Shown: piece by piece, positions 37,020 to 48,700 of the stretch | Numbering within the stretch: the first letter of the stretch is position 1 | How the letters are laid out: every line of letters begins with the position of its first letter | Assembly: GCA_013397115.1 (NCBI GenBank) | Contig: VWZW01004701.1 | Location: forward strand, 248,001-312,000 | DNA: 64,000 bases | Direction of reading: 5' to 3' | From: Edolisoma coerulescens | Lineage: Eukaryota > Chordata > Aves > Passeriformes > Campephagidae | The notes under the pieces: model-generated | Databases searched by the model: none | What the model was told of the DNA's origin: nothing | Seen by the model: only the letters and a program-made list of their open reading frames with translations | Position numbers and translations under genes: made by a program

Positions 37020-38739
37020 ATCGTGAGCTAAAGTCGGGAGGCCAGGCTATGAAACAAAGTAATTGGAAACTTCTGTGCGAATATGCCGCTTGATTGGACA
37101 TATTCTACTGTTTCTTTAGCTGCTACATTGAGAGGACAGAGCGGCAGAGGTGCCCTGTGTGCGATGCAGAGTGACCACCAGCGCAGAAGGGGATATGAGC
37201 AGGGTCCCAGTGCATGGACTGCATGGCACACACGCTGCAGCAGGACCAAGGAACGGACGAGCTACAGCTGCTGCCTTCTATCAACACGTGTGTTCTGACA
37301 TGAAATACAAACAGCAATTTCTCCTTTGCCTAATTAAAAGATGTTAATTTAAGTCTGGGTTTTGATGTTTGCCTAAAGAAGCACTATTACTTCTGCTTTC
37401 ACAGTATAAAATAAAAATCTCAAATAAGCTCCAAAGACAGGGCCTTGGGTTTGGGGTCACTAAACAAACAGACTGGCTTTGACTTCCTGGGATTTACATG
37501 TCATAAAAACCTAATGCTTGTTACATTCTCAGAACGCAAATTCTTGAGTTTCAGGGCAACCACTATGGAACAGAACTTTAGCTCCTGCCTTCATCTCCAA
37601 CAGTGAGTGGACATACGCTGAGATCACACTCAATGGATTTTAGACATTTAAGCAATTTCGATGTCCATGTATCCAGAAGGTGCAGAGCAAAAAACTGGAT
37701 GCTCAGCATGTTTTAAGCATTTAAGTGAGGCACTTAAATTTCAGCAGCCTGGTCCCTCATACAACCTACACCAGTCAGCAGAACTGGCCTGTCCTCCTCC
37801 TTCCCCAGACTATAGAGGGATCTCCATGGTACCCACATTCCTAACGTAATTGTTCTGGTTCTGAGGAGATAAACCTGTTTGTAATTGCAGCTGATTCTAG
37901 AAACCATCTGAGCGGTGCACCTCTTTTCTCTGAATCCATTCAGTTCCAAGAGAAAGGGAATTACTACAAGGACTGTTCTTGCCTTCAGCTTGAGGCTGCC
38001 TAGCAAAGGTGAGTGACACATGGGCTTGCAAAACAAGGCATAAAGAGTCACTTGGGAAGCATTTGAAAGGACACAAGGCCATAGAAGGAGTCTCTAGCTA
38101 TTGTTCCTTTCTCCTCACTCCTTTATGCTGCAAGACATGCAGGGAAGAGGAGTAAATGAGGATCTTCTGTGTTCAGTAAGGAGTGAAGTCACGAGGTAAA
38201 TATGCAGGGGGTACTCAACACAGCTGTCACAAGGGCTGTGGATACACTCAACCCCTCTCACATCCACGGCATCACTGTGCAGGCAGTTTGGAGGTGCTCT
38301 AAGAACAGCCCCCGAGTACCAGGGGGTGGTGAGCCCAAGGCTCTCCCCGGCAGTTTGCACAGGAGGGACCTGCCAGGGCACCCTGCAGGGTTAAATAAGC
38401 TCCTTAATCAGCATAGAATTCTATTCCATCATATTCTCTCCTCTCATCAAATGAAGGAAAGCAGGATAAGAAACAGACTACTTTATATTCAGGGCTTCAG
38501 TAACCAACACTGTAGGATATATCATTATCAGAGGGTAAGGAAAGGGAGAAAGAAGCTAAACCTTGGTATTATTAAATGCAAAATACAAAAACATTTAAAG
38601 TGACACCTTCCTGAAGAGAGCTTTTACATTATTCACAGTCAATGCAATACAATCCTCAGCTAATTACAATCTATACATGCAAGTGAAAGTAATGATAATC
38701 ATAATTACTTTGTACTTATATACTGTAGTAATTTTCTTC
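37020..38739. other. Intergenic DNA, no gene recognised
   Basis: Frames up to 133 codons (plus strand, 38202-38603) lack domains and splice context. No repeat was recognised until the MIR-like fossil. Confidence 0.55.
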
Positions 38740-38870
38740 TGAAGACCTCAAAGTCTTTATAAACATTAATTAATCCTCCCATTGCCCTGCTGTGGTAACT
38801 GTTACCATAATTCTCATTTTAGAGACAGGTAAACTGGGGTTCAGAGGTTAAGTGGTTTGCTTGTTACATT
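38740..38870 (+). repeat. Ancient MIR-like SINE fragment
   Basis: The segment contains the hallmark order of the MIR core and 3' part. CTTTATAAACATTAATTAAT and CCTCCC at about 38755-38780 correspond to the part where MIRs read as a TTTA..CATT..AATCCTC string. At 38812-38860 the words CTCATTTTAGAGACAGG, TAAACTGGGGTTCAGAGG and TTAAGTGGTTTGC match the well-known MIR core almost base for base. MIRs are tRNA-derived SINEs active early in amniote history and are scarce in birds. The tRNA head is not recognisable. Confidence 0.75.
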
Positions 38871-39599
38871 TTGGCAGGGCAGGTGGGATTGATTACCCCT
38901 CACCACTCCTGGTTACAGGTGTTGGGGCTATGGGAGGAGAAGCGTGCAGGATGTTGAGGCAAGGGGCAGATTCTTGAGCTGAGGAATAAGACTGACAAAA
39001 CCGCTTCACTTACACTACTACAAAGACAGGACTGTTATTTATAGCCTGCCACACTGTGCTAGTTCCACTGCTGAGGTCCATATGTTGACCCTAAAAGCAC
39101 TGACACTAATTTTAAGGTTTGATTTTGCCTTCTGTAGAGTTACTTTATTTTTTTCTTTTGTTTTGTTTCTTCACAGAAAATAGAATCATAAAACTTTGTC
39201 TCAGAGACAGGTTTGAAGAGAAAACAGCAAATACCAGAATCACTACTGTTATCAGCTTTGGCTAATAAAGACCTTTTGTTTTGATTTTGAAAATGCAAAG
39301 TGAGAGGACATGGTGCATCTCTGGGAAACAGGGCTGAATTTACAAAGCTTTTCAGGCACATGGGCTCCAATTAAGCCAACCAAGCCAGTCCTGTGCTTTC
39401 TGATTTGTATACAGAGGCTCCAGGCCTCAAGAAGGCTTCACTACTGTTTAATGGCAAGCACAGGAGTTAAGGTAATTTGGGCGATATACATCTGGTGAGC
39501 AGGCACCTCTGGGCTTCACGAGTTAGGTATCTATTTCCCACTGACATTCCACTAAATTTTGAGACTACGGAGAAAAAAGACATTTATATGGGGCTTGTG
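38871..39599. other. Intergenic DNA, no gene recognised
   Basis: No gene or repeat was recognised between the MIR-like fragment and the CR1 that starts near 39600. Confidence 0.6.
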
Positions 39600-40213
39600 A
39601 CATCTTGGTCTGTATCAGAATAGTGTAGTCAGCAGGACCAAGCAGTGACCATCCCCCTGTGCTGGGCACTGGTGAGGCCACACCTCGACTGCTGCATTCA
39701 GTTCTGGGCCCCTCACTTTAAAAAGGACATTGAGATGCTGGGGCGTGTCCAGAGAAGGGCAGCAAGGCTCGTGAAGGGTCTAGAAAAAAAGTCTGATGAG
39801 GAACAGCCAAGGGAGCTGGGTCTGTTTAGTCTTGAGGAGGCTCAGAGGGGACCTCTCTGTTTTCTACAACTGCCTGAAAAGTTGTAGTGAGGAGGGGCTG
39901 GTCTCTTCTGCCATGCCTGCAGTGAGAGGACAAGAGGAAATGGTCTTTACCTGAGAGAGGGGAGATTCAGATTAGGTATCAGAAAGGAAATTTTCACTGT
40001 TGAAAGTAGGTGTCACTGTTGAAAGGGGGGTCAGGCACTGGATTAGGTTGCCTGGGGAGGTGGTGTAGTCACCAACCTTGGACAGGTTGGCATCTGGATC
40101 TGGCTCTGAGTGATGTGATTCAGTGGTTTAGGGGCCCAGGGGCAGTGCTGGGTGAGTGGTTGGACTGGATGATTTGGTAGGGCTATTCCAGCCTTGATGG
40201 TTCTATGATTCTG
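39600..40213 (+). mobile_element. CR1 LINE, 5'-truncated, ORF2 C-terminal region plus 3' tail
   Basis: The element enters at a TCTGTATCAGAATAGTGTAG block, runs through ORF2 C-terminal coding DNA and ends with GGTTCTATGATTCTG. The plus-strand frame at 39675-39887 reads recognisably as CR1 ORF2, including VRPHLDCCIQFW, KKDIEML, VQRRAARLVKGLE and RELGLFSLEE. It then frameshifts and stops early. Inside the element TCACTGTTGAAAG occurs at 39994 and again at 40013, a 19-bp tandem duplication that shifts the frame. No functional reverse transcriptase is encoded. Confidence 0.95.
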
Positions 40214-40846
40214 CAGCATCTACCCTAGAGCAGCAGTGAAAGATGCTACCNCCTGTGCTGGGCACTGGTGAGGCCACACCTCGACTGCTGCATTCAGTTC
40301 TGGGCCCCTCACTTTAAAAAGGACATTGAGATGCTGGGGCGTGTCCAGAGAAGGGCAGCAAGGCTCGTGAAGGGTCTAGAAAAAAAGTCTGATGAGGAAC
40401 AGCCAAGGGAGCTGGGTCTGTTTAGTCTTGAGGAGGCTCAGAGGGGACCTCTCTGTTTTCTACAACTGCCTGAAAAGTTGTAGTGAGGAGGGGCTGGTCT
40501 CTTCTGCCATGCCTGCAGTGAGAGGACAAGAGGAAATGGTCTTTACCTGAGAGAGGGGAGATTCAGATTAGGTATCAGAAAGGAAATTTTCACTGTTGAA
40601 AGTAGGTGTCACTGTTGAAAGGGGGGTCAGGCACTGGATTAGGTTGCCTGGGGAGGTGGTGTAGTCACCAACCTTGGACAGGTTGGCATCTGGATCTGGC
40701 TCTGAGTGATGTGATTCAGTGGTTTAGGGGCCCAGGGGCAGTGCTGGGTGAGTGGTTGGACTGGATGATTTGGTAGGTCTATTCCAGCCTTGATGGTTCT
40801 ATGATTCTGCAGCATCTACCCTAGAGCAGCAGTGAAAGATGCTACC
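39656..40846 (+). repeat. Direct duplication of 595 bp (two copies around one N)
   Basis: Bases 39656-40250 and 40252-40846 are the same 595-bp sequence, offset by 596, separated by a single N at 40251. By eye the only difference is G at 40182 versus T at 40778. The second copy starts in the middle of the CR1 and ends exactly where a 25-N gap begins. A whole contig that repeats the end of its neighbour is the classic mark of an unmerged overlap or second haplotype, so this is probably not a real tandem repeat. Confidence 0.95.
40252..40809 (+). mobile_element. Second copy of the CR1 fragment (probable assembly duplicate)
   Basis: This is the same CR1 DNA as the preceding element, beginning about 50 bp further into it and including the same 19-bp internal duplication and the same tail. 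Sharing of every private mutation but one shows it is not an independent insertion. Confidence 0.9.
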
Positions 40847-40871
40847 NNNNNNNNNNNNNNNNNNNNNNNNN
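40847..40871. other. Assembly gap (25 N)
   Basis: Twenty-five unknown bases directly follow the duplicated 595-bp block. Sequence resumes with an A-rich start and AT-rich intergenic DNA. Confidence 1.
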
Positions 40872-41179
40872 AAAAAAAAATTTAGTTTAATACCACACAG
40901 GCCCCTCAGGACAGGGAGTTCTTTCTTGGGCTAATGATTCAAGTCACATGATGCAAAAGATGAATGGACTTGAAAAATCCCCTCAGCAGAATATCTGACA
41001 GTCCAAGAGACAACAGAACTTAACTTCAAACTCCACTCACCTGTAATTACTTTTCTGGATTTGCATCCTGTGGCTCAGGAAATGCACTCAGATTTCGTCC
41101 TTACCCACATCTCCAAAGGCTGTTGGGTGTTAATCATTGTCTGGTACCATAAAACACAACAGCCATCACTATCAAGGCT

Positions 41180-41650
41180 GCCAACTTAACAGACTCTTAT
41201 GATGGTAACGTTTCTGTAGACCTACACAATAAGACTAATTGCATGGGCTTGCTGTAAAAGCCAGAGGTCGTTTTATTACTGGCTGTTTTGTACCATGAAA
41301 GTGCACATTAATTATTTAAAAGATGGACTTATAATTATTGTAAGCTCTAAGTAATTACCTATAATTTTGGCAAGTGTTAGAAAAACTGATAATCTAGCAA
41401 ATTCAGGTTTTAGTCATTAGTAAGCTACTAATTACATTTAAATTGTAAAATGAGAATTATGCAATTTATCTCCCCAATAATGCATAAACATTACAGTGAT
41501 TGTAGGTTTTAATGGACTATATTATTACTATAAAAAGCAGAGCAGTGATGGGCAGTGAGGGGCAATTTGAGTTCATTGCTGTTATTTTGCATGATAATTG
41601 CTTATCAGTGACTGCACAGTGATGGGTCTTTCTTGATTAACATGGGGTAA
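41180..41650. promoter_or_regulatory. Strong candidate conserved non-coding element
   Basis: This is a 470-bp AT-rich, high-complexity block with no notable frame and no repeat signature. It contains GACTAATTGCATGG, ACATTAATTATTTAAA (about 41305-41320), CTAATTAC at 41428-41435, ATTATGCAATTTATC, and TTATTTTGCATGATAATTGC with an octamer-like TTTGCAT. The mixture of TAAT, ATGCA and TTTGCAT cores is typical of POU/homeodomain-bound developmental enhancers. The call rests on texture; alignment to other vertebrates is needed for proof. Confidence 0.45.
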
Positions 41651-44600
41651 GTCCATTCCACCCATCAAACTGTACTGGAAAATAACAAAACTTAGTGAAG
41701 AGCCACTAAAAAGAATTGAGTAATCTTCTATCAATACAGGACTAATTGCTGTAGGTAAACAATCTAGAAATCACATATTTATTCTTTCTCCATCCCTTAA
41801 GAAAAGCAGAAATCCCAAGTCATACTGTCTTGGCTAGGGCTGCTTTTTCATTTTGACTTTTCAGGATCTTTTCTCATACATTCCCCACCCATCCCTGAGG
41901 CTACTCAGTGCTACTCCACCACTTATAAAGAACAAAAATGAAGAGAAATGTGCCACCAAGTAATACATGCACATAAAGATTTTTCAAATACTGCTATTCC
42001 AAAGCAGCCTGTGTCCACATAATATCCCAGCATGTCAATGGCAAAATCCATTTCAACGTGAGAAAAGCAGTGTAAGTGCTCAGATTACCAGACAACATAC
42101 GGGGTCTGAAAGAGTAAATTGTTCAGCATCATTCCAGAAAGAGGAACTCTGTAATAATAATAATAAATGCAAACTGTAGAAGGTGAGCAAGTAACTATAG
42201 GTGCGTACTCTCTGATCTTACAGATGATCACCTGTCTCTCTGCAGCAGCAGATGTTCACAAAAGGATCAATCCCTGCTTAGCAAGAGCCCCAAAATCTTT
42301 GCAGTGGCAGCAGAGAGTCGGTCAGAGAAAAGGGGGGAGACCTGTGTAAGGCTGGGGCACACCAAACTGGAGCACAGGACTGCAGTGTCCAGAGCACACA
42401 GGGACACCCTGACAGCACTCCCACGGGGCTCAGAGGAAACCTTACCATCTAGGGTTGAAAGTCCAGGGCAGGAGGTTTGTTGCAATTCAATAATGTCATT
42501 GTTCCTTTGGTTTCAGGTGACGGGTGATTTCTATGTGTGGAATAAGCAAGTCATCCATCAGACAAAGGTGTCAGTCACACAAGGCTTAGGAGCAATGTTG
42601 GTGAACACATTAGGATAGACATGGAGGACATTCTATCCAGCTGAAAATTACTGCAATTAATCCACATTAGAAACTAGATGAGTTTATATCCCAGACACTG
42701 TATTTTCAGCCAACAGCACTTCCCTCCACAGCCAAACAGTGGTATTGGAGTTCAATACTTCCTGAACAGAAAAGGCAACACCAGCCACTATGGATCACTC
42801 AGGCAATTTCCTTATGGATTTTCACCTTCCTTGTTCCATGAACTATTCAGAAAATTGAGCTGAGGGATTGGTAGAGGTGAGGACCATGCCCCTTAGCTTT
42901 AAATCAGGACCTGCCCATGTAGTAAATTGTTTCATTATTTCAGTATGACTCCTGTCTGCAACAGGGGGAAAACTCGTCTCCTTATGATGTGGGAGGAATG
43001 AAATGCTGGGACTGTATTTCCAGTCTTGTCCACAGCGAGACACTTTCACATGGTGTGCACCTTAAAAGCTGGAGTCTTGCCAGCGTAACTGGCTTGGTGT
43101 GACACCAGGGAAATTTAAGGGCTGCTTTGTGTTGTTATTTTACAAGCCCTTATACAGTGTTTGTTTTAAATGATGTGCTGTGTGATTTAGTGGTGTCTGC
43201 TGAAATGATGAAAGCCAGTGCCTGCTGTGCTGTGCTGTGTGACTGCTGTCTTCTCCTGGAGATGAGATATTACTTTTCACTAGAGTTTCCCAAAAGGCAG
43301 CAGCAGCTTTAGCCTTTGGGGCACCAGATCTGCTCAGAACTCCCAAAAATAAAACCCAGGGAAATGATCGTGCCTTTAGGCCCGATCTGCATGTCATTTA
43401 GCAGAGTGGCTCACCAGACGCTGGATGGCAGGCAGGAAGCTGCCCTGGCAGAGGACACGCAGCAGCAGCGGCAGAGCCCACACCTCAGTGACCAGGTGGG
43501 GACACCAGCACTGCTGCACGAGCCTTTCCCAGGCCATGTGGGGCACCTCCCGACTCTGCTAACCGCAGCGAGGGGGTTGCTCTTTGCTTCTGGGATGTGG
43601 CTCAGGCTTTTATTAGTGAGAGTTTTGAAGGCCATGGGAACACAATTTCTGGTGCCAATGCTCAGGCCAACTCCTCTCCCTGTTGTGTGAGCTGGGACAC
43701 GAAGGGACTCCTGCCCTGGCAGCTTTGTTGAATTGGGCAGATCTGGCTGGTGCATATTTCTCTAACAGTGAGAACCAAAACCTCCACCCCAGAGGACAGG
43801 AGGGAAAAGAAAGAATTACTTTTTGTCAAATGATAGGCTCCAGCTTCCTTAAGAGCAATACAGGATCATCCCTAGGAACTCAAAAGCTGATGAAATTCCT
43901 GTGCTGTATAACTTCCAGGTTGCTACAGAGTGAAAGAATTGGAAATAACAGGACCCTGGGGACTTTGATGCTGCTCAAGAAATCTAATCCAAAAACTTCT
44001 CTCTGCCAATGCCCAAGATCAGGTGCTTCAGTGAAGATGTACTAAGCCTTACAAGAGCTAAACATCGGATAATGTAATTCTACCACTTCTACTCAAGGCT
44101 TCAGCCTAATCCCCATTTAGCATAGTTTCACCTATACACTTAGGCTTTGGAATTTATACCCCCTACAAGACTTTTTGTTAAGTAGATTAATTCTGTACTG
44201 CAACATCCAGTGACTCTTTGCACCTCCCTCAATTCTGGCCCTTTGTAGGAATTGTACGTTTATATTACAGGCACATCAAGGCTTTGGAAAAACTTCCTTT
44301 CTCTAGCAAGTACTCTTTGCCCTCTGGTTCAAAGAAGCAGCTGATCACAGGTCTGTGATTAACCAGAAGGCATCTGAAGAGGAACAACCCTTCAGCCAGT
44401 GCACATTTCCTCTGGGATGGTGATAGCGATAGCTGTGTGGGAACACAGGATCCCTGTGCTGACAGGGACTCAATGGGACACTGAGTCCCAGGCCCTGACA
44501 GCAGAGGCCACTACATCACATCATCTCTTTCACACATGCTTCCAGATGTACTTTAAACTGGCAGTATTTTTGTCTCTGGTATTCTGGCATTAATGCTGCT

Positions 44601-45155
44601 CTGTTCCCAAATCTTCTTACTTTAATGGCTAAATACTGTCTTGTTGTCAGGCTAGATTAATTCATGGTTAATCTATGTTTTGCTCTTAGCCAATGCATTC
44701 CTCTCACACTGTTCTGTACTCCCATATGGTATTTTTAGACAGCAATCAGCTCATCTCTTGGTCTGTGATTTGCCAGACTAAACAAGCCAAACTCTTCCCG
44801 TCCCATTTCCTACAGTACATTCCACTTTCCTTTTATCTCTCAGTTCAAGTTCACCTTTCCTGGATGGGACTCACTGAAGTGGTGCTGTTTCAGACACAGC
44901 TGAAATGGATACTTCCCCTTCCTTTGAAGACAACCTTCCTCTGACAAACCCCAACATCACAGCATTTCCACAGCTGCAGCACAGGGGTGCTTCCCATCAT
45001 CAGCCAACACAAAAGGAAATCATCTCATTTGTTTTTAACTGCTGTCTGTTACTCTACTTTTGAAAAAGTTTTGCTGTTAGTCCAAGCTGCCACATGACCT
45101 CTCCCTTCATGTTTTTAAATTTCAGCAATGAATGCTGCAAACTGTTTAACACTGT
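41651..45155. other. Intergenic DNA, no gene recognised
   Basis: The 43.3-43.8 kb part is GC-richer and open on both strands for 114-124 codons, without recognisable domains. A short AAT triplet run lies at 42152-42165. No mobile element was recognised. Confidence 0.5.
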
Positions 45156-45722
45156 TCATGGGATAAAATTTTTCCAGCAAAAAATTGTTTCATTACAACT
45201 GCTCTGAGCCTGCTTGCTCCAGTTCTTCCCACAGGTTTGGCACACAGCTCCCAGGACTCTGCCAGCCTCTTCTCTGTTGATCTTGGATGAAAAAAAGAGC
45301 TGTTCTCCAAGAGCAGCTGTAGGAGAGAAAGAGATGTGGAGCCCTGGCTTTGCCCACCTCCCGTGAGCTCCTCCCTGCACAGCCCTCAGGACTCCAAGGA
45401 GCGTGTACAGCACAGTACCAGGGCTGCTGGGCCCATTTTGCACGTGGCTGATGAAGGCCAAACCTTTGTGCTGCCAGAACCGCAGAGTGTAACTGTCCAT
45501 CAGGTAGGTCTGGAAGGTACCACTGCCCCCAAAGTCACCATCCCCACTTTTCTGGGCACTGAGCTCAGCTGGACCAAGCTCCCCAGTGTTCCTCAGCAGC
45601 CTGTGCCACCTGACTGCCCTCTGGAAGTGTGTGTTGCACAGAAGGCTGAGAGCAAGAGCGTTGCCAAGAAGGTACCAAAAGTCTGATAGGACCAATGGTG
45701 GGTTTGGTGCTAGAAATCCCAA
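45156..45722. other. Region open on both strands, possible exon or chance
   Basis: The minus strand is open for 188 codons (starting from a non-ATG codon), and the plus strand is open for 116 codons over 45336-45686. On the plus strand a pyrimidine-rich stretch ending CTCCCTGCACAG at about 45380 could be a splice acceptor, and GTCCATCAGGTAGGT at about 45505 is a near-perfect donor. That would make a ~125-bp exon with an open frame. No protein family is recognised on either strand. In a GC-richer patch one frame of this length is expected by chance in 64 kb. Confidence 0.2.
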
Positions 45723-48700
45723 CTCACTATTGCTTTGAACTTACTTGTGTTCTCACTGATGTCCAGGGAAACATTTTCTCAGTAGCATTTCCATCCCATG
45801 AATTCACACAAAGGCCCTTTCTTTCGTTTTACACAGCAACAGCCACTCCCAGTGCTCTGTATATTTGCATGTTTTATCAGCAGATGGGTTTTTAGGCACT
45901 AAGTCCCTGTCTGAAAGGGGAGCAGTGCCCTCCAGGAGTGCATGAGGTGTCTGCCTCTGCAAAAGCCACCAGTGACATTACTGCCAGAGAGGCTGGGCAA
46001 CCAGGGCACTGGAGGGAACAGCTCTGAAATCCACTTGCCCAGGTTTTAGAGATTCTTCTCCAGCCTGCCTGGGTCTGAGAAAAGGCAGCTGAGCCTCATT
46101 AGTGAGGCAGCCAAGCAGGACAGGTAGCCTCAGGTTACACTAACAAGCCAATTAAAAAGACTTATAAAGGAAACTTGGCTGGGTAACAGGGAGGAGGAAG
46201 CCTGGCAGGTCTGGCTGGGGAGGCAGAGCTGTGCAACTGAAGATGAGGTGCTGTGTAATTACTGAAGTTTTTCTATTGTGCTATGGGGGAAGAGGAGCCT
46301 AAAAAGATTAAAGATGGCTGATTTGGGGCTGTGATGTTGTTACTTTATCTCATCAGAGACTGAAGTAAACCAAATAGCAGTAAATAATGATACTCCTGCT
46401 CTGCCCAAGGCATTTTGGAGTCCCTGTTTGACCCAACAGGCAGGTGGGGTCCCAGGATCCCACCAACACCCTGGAGGCCTTCTAAGGCAGCTGGATGGGG
46501 AAGCTCCATCATACAGCAGTTCCCAGTCACCAGAGACCAAATCCAAACACACTCCCAGCATTGTATAGAAAACAAATTCCAACCCAGGTCTGCTCAAGTT
46601 CTCTGCTAAGGACAGGAATTAAAATGATGACTCCAAACAACCTTTTCTACTCAGTCCAGTCATCCATCTGTCTCAACAATTTGGGGGATAAAGAAGGTTG
46701 TTGGGCTTTTTGGTCTGGACTTGAACTAACTTAATTATAATGCAAACTGACCTCTTTCTTTGTCAACCCACTTGCATCCCATACCTGAAACTACTTTTGA
46801 TGTCTTTGAGGATCCATTACAAACCAGAAAACCCATATTAATTCACTGTGATTTAATAGACTTGGGTTTGTAAAATTCCTAAAAGTTTCCTCCAAATCTG
46901 TGCAATGGATCCTTGTCCAAGAGTTAGGGCAAGTTTTATGTATCCAGTCCAATGTCTTGTTCCATGCATTGGCCAAAAACCAGTGCTCCTGAGTAATTCC
47001 TTCTGCACAAGCACTGCTGGAGTCTGGTAAGCAAAAACAGCCCATAAAACCACATGATCATTTTTCAGCCATATGAGAAGAACACAGAGAGCTCTGTTCT
47101 GAGTTGAAGTCCCCAGCACAGTGCTAGCATTAGACAAATAATGACAATAGCTCCTTGCACCAAGGTGCCTCAACTGGAAAGAATCACCTTAATCTGATGG
47201 AACAAAGCTGCCTACAGGAGGCACAAACTTAAATAGGTCCTGGGACACCTGCCTGAGCATCAAGATGCATATTCCACCCACATGGCTGAGATCTCCTGAG
47301 CCTGGGAATGGCAACAGCAGACTCATGTTTATGTTCAGCTCATCTGAACCATCACATGACAAAGGAAAAGCACACCTACATGGCTGGGTATGGCTGAGAA
47401 ATCAAGCACTTTCACTTTTCAACTGGAAGAAAAGAAAACCGTAAGTTCTCACTTAATTTTTTTTCCAAGAATAGCCATAGTCTTTTCTTATTTAAACAGA
47501 TGGATAGCACTCCTACCTGGGAAGGAACATGCACTGTCTTTTGTAGCTGGATCAAAGTAAAGTTGAAGGGATGAAAGAAGACCTGTCAACCATGAAGAAT
47601 TGCATGGCAAAGAAAACAAGCGGTAACTCTGAGAGTCCTGGGTTTGGGACTAGAAGAGGAGAGAGAGAAGAAGACTTGTTTTTACAAATAATTTCAAGGA
47701 CTATCAATTTGAACTCCTCAATACCACAAACAGTGCTTCCAGTACATCTACAAGGATGTTGTCTGGCTGTCCAGCATCGAAATCTTCTAAACTGCTCACT
47801 GAATATACAGTTGCTGGGGTCAATGAGTTTATCATGTAACAGAAGTTGGTGTCTGACCAAACGACACTGAAAAATTTCAAAGTTCTACTAGTCTAAGGAA
47901 TTTGAAAAGCTAGAATAAGACATTACCTAAAATAATAGCAGAAATCAAAATGCCAGAAGATGACATTGGGGCAACCACAATGAGATTCAGGCAATCTAGA
48001 CACAACTGGTCTCTTTTGTACAAATTTCCTGAGTAAAGAGCAAGTACACTGCAGTATAACTGTGTCCCCAATGAAAATAGGGATAAAAATTCTTCTTCAT
48101 CTATTCTTAGTTAAAAAGAAAAGAACTGTAATGAGGACTTGGACAGTGTCTTCTGAAGTCAGTATGAAACATTTCACTCCCCACCCCAAGGTAACTGCTA
48201 GAGTTTCCATATATTCATCACAGACAGTTCTAATCCAAGACATCCCAGGCTGTTGAGCCTTAACTTTTCGTGGAAGAATGCAGAAGATGATTAGCTGAAA
48301 GGCACTACTGCTAATCCTGTCTCACTTCTACTCCAAGATCATCACAGGGAGAAGAGTGTTACTGCTACTAAGAACCACCTTGGCTTGAAATCCTCATGAT
48401 AAAATTACAAGTAAAATAAGAAACCTTCAACTGTACAGATATTGAAATAAACAGAAACAGTTTTTAATGTGACATCTTCTATACTTTACAAGGAAAAACT
48501 TCTGAAGGCTTTTGAGAGCTGCAATACTATTTCCTTGGGCTAATGTAGATATAATGGTTTTCCCCTTTGACTGAGAGTTGTCAATGATTAAATCTCAGGG
48601 AGATCAAAAGAGACTTTGAATTTAACCTAAGAATTTTTTCCCCACTTGGAAATGTTTTATGAATCTTCTTTTAAACTTGAATCTCTGAGAAGGTGAACAA

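Noticed and set aside
46080..46380. TATAAAGG-containing segment suggestive of an LTR promoter
   Set aside because: No flanking TG..CA ends, no second LTR and no polyadenylation arrangement could be seen.
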